A model generated the notes under the pieces. That model saw nothing but the letters and a program-made list of their open reading frames with translations, did no database searches and was not told where the DNA came from. From Nostoc linckia FACHB-104 (GTDB lineage: Bacteria > Cyanobacteriota > Cyanobacteriia > Cyanobacteriales > Nostocaceae), in the NCBI RefSeq assembly GCF_014696615.1, contig NZ_JACJQJ010000082.1:1-36242 (forward strand): 36,242 nt of DNA, written 5' to 3'. Positions 32,969 through 36,242 of this stretch are shown in pieces. The position numbers were made by a program, and so were the translations under genes. How positions within the stretch are numbered: position 1 is the stretch's first letter; the number at the start of each line of letters is the position of its first letter.

Positions 32969-33067
32969 GAGTCAAGAGTCAAGAGTCAAGGGGAGCCAGC
33001 GCCGTGGGCGGGTTTCCCGACTTGAGGCGACTGGCGTTCAAAAATTTAGGTTTTTTGGACTCTTGAC
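32969..33067. repeat. Small inverted-repeat element with heptanucleotide repeats
   Basis: Three tandem GAGTCAA units fill 32969-32989. GTCAAGAGTC at 32971-32980 is the exact reverse complement of GACTCTTGAC at 33058-33067, so a stretch of about 97 bases is bounded by inverted repeats. Inside is GC-rich sequence of a type often interspersed in Nostoc-like genomes. It carries no gene and ends exactly where homology to a beta-lactamase begins, so it marks the break point. Confidence 0.65.
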
Positions 33068-34604
33068 AGAATGGTACGAAAAAATCACTATTCAACATCT
33101 GCTGGATCATAGAGCTGGTTTCACCAGAAGTGGGGATGTGGAAGGTGCGGCTAAGATGTTTGATGTGCCGCAAGATCAGCTGACCTATGAACAAGCACAT
33201 CGTCACTTTCTGCGTACCCGTGAACTGCTTTATGAGCCTGGAACAACTCCCCCTGATGGTCTAGATCCATACTCTAATCATGGCTTTGGCTTGTGGACTT
33301 TGCTCATAGAGAAGATATCGGGGAAATCCTATTTGGACTATGTTCGAGAAGACTTTCTCCAGCCGATGAAACTACACAATTCTGTGCAGCCAGAAAGAGC
33401 AAATCCAGATTCCTGTGATGCTTGGAATCATCAATACGATGCTGACCAAAAGCTGGAAGTATTTCCCTTTGAGGAACATGGTCTGGGCTTGGCTGCTGGG
33501 GGATTTAGAGCCTCGGCGCAGGATCTTCTTCGCTTGACGGCCTTACTCGATAAAAAGTACACCACAGCAGAGCTTGATAGCATGGGTTGGGGTAAGACAT
33601 CAAAGGGCAAACTACAACACAACGGTTTGATTGGCGGTGGAACGGCGTTTGTGGCGATGTTCCCCAAGGGCTATATATCTAGTACCAATGTGGATCTGAG
33701 CGAGGTTCACGTTGCCGTTGTTACCAATATCCGCACCAGCACTGGCGATTTAAGCAATCTGGCAGACAAAATCGTCCTCGCAGTACCTGTTTCTGATGTA
33801 CCTGCAACCTTCGATTTGTGGAAACAGCCCAATTCCAAATGTTCCTGCGAATACGTTCGACTTGGGGTAGCAGCAAACCAGTATCAGCAGGTTTTTAACG
33901 AAGCCACTAAATCAGGCTATCGGCTCGAATGGATTGATGGTTATACCGATGACGGAAAAGTATACTTCAATGTGATCTTCCGCACCAACAACCCAGCGAT
34001 CGCTTGGGTAAGTCATCACAACATGACCGCTACTACCTATCAGCAAAATTCCGACAAGTACCGCGATCAGGGTTTTTCGTTGGAACATATCGATTCTTAC
34101 GAGGTCGGTAATGAAATTCGTTATGCGGCTATCTGGATTAAATCCAGTGAGGCGTTTACCGCTTATCATGGCAAGACCCTAACAGATCATCAGCAGGCAT
34201 TCGATTCCCTAACCAATAATGGATGGAGACCCAAGGTCATATCTGTGGCTTCAGTGCAAGGTAAACTGTTTTATACTGCTCTGTATACTAAGAAAGCGAT
34301 CGGCAACTTTGAAGCCCGCTCATTTCTCACCCCCGCAGAATACCAGACCAAGTTCAATGACAACAGTGATAACGGGCGATATCTCCACTACCTGAACAGC
34401 TATGTCCACGAAGGGAAACCCCGCTTCAGTGCCATTTGGGCTTCTCTACCTAAAGTGTCTGGTTTCAAAGCCAACCACGGGCTGACTGAGAGTAAATTCC
34501 AAAGTATTTGGGAAGATATGCTCAGTGCCGGTTTTAGTACACAGGCGATCGCTGGCTATGAAGATGCTGGCAATGTTAGATTTGCTGCCTACTGGACTAA
34601 GTAG
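33068..34604 (+). pseudogene. 5'-truncated serine beta-lactamase-like gene with BTRD1-type repeats
   Basis: The open frame runs from a GTG at 32952 through the inverted-repeat element, but family sequence starts only near 33068 with EWYEKITIQHLLDHRAGF. The beta-lactamase/PBP4-like part has the PYSNHGFGL motif (YxN) and LQHNGLIGG (HxG). The upstream segment with the SxxK nucleophile is missing. From about 33865 come five repeats of roughly 45 residues (YQQVFNEATKSGYRLEWIDG, then YEVGNEIRYAAIWI and so on), like the bacterial tandem repeat domain 1 (BTRD1) found with serine hydrolases such as polyglycine hydrolases. Without the serine it should be inactive, though a protein could still be made. 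The 3' end looks intact. Confidence 0.8.
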
Positions 34605-34705
34605 ACAATTCAAATTCTTGCGATCGCTTATCTATGTTTCGTCTGAGGCTACTCATGATCTAACAGACGTTACACAATCCAGAGATGTGCTTGCATAGAA
34701 TGAGT

Positions 34706-34736
34706 GCGATCGCTTGGATTCATAAAAAGCGATCGC
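34706..34736. repeat. Inverted repeat built on HIP1 sites
   Basis: GCGATCGCTT (34706-34715) and AAGCGATCGC (34727-34736) form a perfect 10-bp stem with an 11-base loop. It lies between the beta-lactamase remnant and the helicase remnant, directly before the point where helicase homology starts. Confidence 0.6.
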
Positions 34737-34743
34737 TAATCTC

Positions 34744-35005
34744 GTGGTGCTTGCTCCTCTGAGATTTATTTACGTGTCTGCCACTGGTGCCACCAAAGTC
34801 TCAAACCTATCTTACGCATACCGTTTAGGGCTTTGGCAAACTGGCGATTTCCCATTCACCAAGCGTGAAGACTTTGTGGAGTTCATTAAAGTCGGTGGCA
34901 TTGCTGCAATGGAATGGAAGTTGTCTCCAGGGATTTGAAAGCATTGGGATTATATCTGGCGTGATCGCTATCTTTTGAAGGTGTAGAGTATGACACCTTA
35001 TCCTT
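34744..35005 (+). pseudogene. Fragment of a strawberry-notch family helicase, frameshifted
   Basis: Translation gives RFIYVSATGATKVSNLSY, then YRLGLWQTGDFPFTKREDF and GGIAAME, a clear match to the core of strawberry-notch (SBNO-type) helicase-like proteins. At 34909-34918 the five bases ATGGA are doubled, and the frame then stops at 34936. Skipping the duplicate restores MEVVSRDLKALGLYLA, then a TGA (34962-34964) where relatives have Arg (ARxLSF), then SLSFEGVEYDTL. Homology is lost beyond about 35005 and before 34747. It is a short relic of a gene that is normally well over 1000 residues, often found on plasmids and phages. Further decay is likely downstream. Confidence 0.8.
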
Positions 35006-35209
35006 CTTCTCAGAAACATTGAGGTCTACTGTATCGGATAAATGTTCTAATTTGATCCCCTTCTACTGCCACCATTTCTATAATGCCATCCTTTTTGAAA
35101 TAGCAGATCAATGTGGCGATCGCTGTTCTCCATACACTAGCACTGGCAGCCGTTTGTAAGCAGTGGCAAAAATTTTCTGGCTGGCATTTAATAAACCGCA
35201 TACAAAAGT

Positions 35210-35237
35210 AAGCCCTGGATTTTTATCAGGGCTTTTT
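35210..35237 (+). terminator. Rho-independent terminator
   Basis: An 8-bp stem (AAGCCCTG/CAGGGCTT) with a 9-base loop is followed by TTT on the plus strand. It is a classic intrinsic terminator. It lies after the helicase remnant, so it may be left over from that locus, as no intact gene precedes it. Confidence 0.7.
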
Positions 35238-35738
35238 AAGTATAAAAAGTATGTGGCTGTTTGTGATGGGGTGCTGGAAAGAAAAGCTGGCGGTAAAATA
35301 GAAATTTATGCGAGCGCTGATTCTATTTTGTAGTATGTCTTCGGCATATTTAAATTGTCCTAATATTCCCTACCGCAGATTTAGAGTTATTCCACCAGAC
35401 CTACACTAGTACCGCAAGGCGGAATTCACGCATTAAGACAGAGTAAGTGTTTTGTTGATTTTGTAGACGCAAAGCGGTGTTCGCGTAGCGTCTTTGCAGG
35501 AGAAGCAGTGCGCCCTTGCGGTTAAGAGACTTGTTCGCGTAGCGTCTCCCCTTGGGAGAAGCAACTGCTGCTCGCGTAGGGTATCCGAAGGATTCACCCG
35601 GAGGGCTTAAGGTAGGGTATGGTCTGTTTATTTACGCTATGCTGTACTAGTTTGATAGATATGAGGTGGTGTGGGTTGTGGGCGATAACTAGGCTAAAAC
35701 ACGGCATTCGCTTAGGCAGTTACAATTTTTCACATAAA
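35238..35738. repeat. Intergenic region with CGCGTAGCGTCT-type repeats
   Basis: No gene is seen in these 500 bases. GTTCGCGTAGCGTCT occurs at 35479-35493 and 35533-35547. The first copy sits in an inverted repeat (AGACGC 35465-35470/GCGTCT 35488-35493). A related CGCGTAGGGTATCC sequence follows near 35573. These are interspersed palindromic repeats typical of Nostocales genomes. Confidence 0.7.
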
Positions 35739-36185
35739 TCAAGATTGTGAAATTGACTTTGAACTAACAAAGACTGTTGGAATAGGCATCACCATTAACA
35801 TGACTAAGTTAGCAACCCAAAACAACACAACAATGCCAAACCCCACTAATGTCAAATAGGAAAATGTTAACTGTGTGAATCCGTCTATTAGTTGCCATAA
35901 CCGAAAAGCTGTGTAGAAAAAACCAATTGGTACAACAACACTTGGCACTAACCACTTACTAAAGGCGCGTTCGCTAATGATTTGCACTACGACTATCAAC
36001 AGGTAACTCCCCCAGAATACCCATGAAGATGTTTGTCTCCAATCTAGAGCTAACAAGCACATCGGTAACAAAACTCCAGCAATCAAGGCTAACTTGACCC
36101 ACCATCGCAGAAATTGCCATTGTTTCTCACTATATCCAATTTCAGTAGACCTAAAAGTTCTGCGATCGCTCTGTGATCGATACAT
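35739..36185 (-). CDS. Unrecognised four-helix membrane protein
   Basis: The protein has about 148 residues if it starts at ATG 36185. Four hydrophobic segments follow a basic, polar N-terminus (MYRSQSDRRTFRSTEIGYSE): VKLALIAGVLLPMCLLAL, WVFWGSYLLIVVVQII, WLVPSVVVPIGFFYTAF and LTLVGFGIVVLFWVANLVML. I recognise no family. A TTG at 36236 would add 17 basic residues, and the frame remains open nearly to the window edge, so the true start may lie outside. It is the only intact gene in the last 3.5 kb and shows no link to the other loci. Confidence 0.7.
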   Translation of the reverse strand: MYRSQSDRRTFRSTEIGYSEKQWQFLRWWVKLALIAGVLLPMCLLALDWRQTSSWVFWGSYLLIVVVQIISERAFSKWLVPSVVVPIGFFYTAFRLWQLIDGFTQLTFSYLTLVGFGIVVLFWVANLVMLMVMPIPTVFVSSKSISQS

Positions 36186-36242
36186 GCACACCTTACTGTT
36201 GCCTAAAAAACTGTACTTTTTGATACGCTTTTTCAAAAAGTC

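Noticed and set aside
35010-35201. Minus-strand open frame of 63 codons
   Set aside because: It lies over the decayed helicase tail, has no recognisable domain and no ribosome site.
35465-35600. CRISPR-like array
   Set aside because: The repeats are few, unevenly spaced and palindromic, and belong to common interspersed repeats; no cas genes are near.

Overview
The window is chromosomal-looking DNA from a filamentous, Nostocales-type cyanobacterium. The evidence is the very frequent HIP1 octamer (GCGATCGC), pyrimidine-rich and CGCGTAGCGTCT-type interspersed repeats, heptanucleotide tandem repeats, and cyanobacterial families such as DUF928, DUF1822, CHASE2-CHAT and TPR-CHAT. No rRNA, tRNA, CRISPR array or transposase was recognised.

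Layout. (1) 1-2822, minus strand: a peptidoglycan-binding exported protein, two complete CPBP intramembrane proteases on visibly GC-rich DNA that looks acquired, and a protein resembling only the N-terminal half of a CPBP protease. (2) 2984-5107: a DsbA-like protein with one active-site cysteine and a SnoaL/NTF2-like protein. The latter lies between two direct copies (194 of 205 bases identical) of the 3' end of a response-regulator gene. (3) 5040-8607: a NarL-type two-component pair. The kinase looks like the C-terminal remnant of a giant Ser/Thr kinase-ATPase-histidine kinase. (4) 8690-9463: an unrecognised acidic protein. (5) 9535-16345, minus strand: a probable operon, read sigma-like factor, DUF1822/HEAT protein, CHAT-CHASE2 membrane protein, DUF928 exported protein.

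(6) 16346-24701, plus strand, divergent from that operon: a class II lanthipeptide cluster. It has two mersacidin/lichenicidin-type precursors with nearly identical leaders and unrelated cores, a LanM synthetase, a C39-peptidase ABC transporter (LanT) and an HlyD-type adaptor. Three unrecognised genes follow (24835-26706), two of them membrane proteins; they are candidates for immunity or accessory roles. (7) 26974-32724, minus strand: a 1916-residue exported TPR-CHAT protein with beta-rich insertions. (8) 32950-35240: decayed genes. One is a serine beta-lactamase-like gene with BTRD1-type repeats whose SxxK-encoding 5' end is missing next to a small inverted-repeat element. The other is a strawberry-notch helicase fragment broken by a 5-bp tandem duplication and a nonsense codon. 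(9) 35240-36242: interspersed repeats and a small membrane protein.

Two systems stand out. The lanthipeptide cluster is a complete make-cleave-export route: LanM dehydrates and cyclises the cores, the C39 domain cleaves after the Gly-Gly motif, and LanT plus HlyD carry the product across the inner membrane and periplasm. Around it lie two CHAT (caspase-like) proteins, one linked to a sigma-like regulator and a CHASE2 sensor, the other to a very large TPR scaffold. Whether the CHAT genes form one signalling or cell-death module, and whether it is connected to the peptides, is inference from position only.
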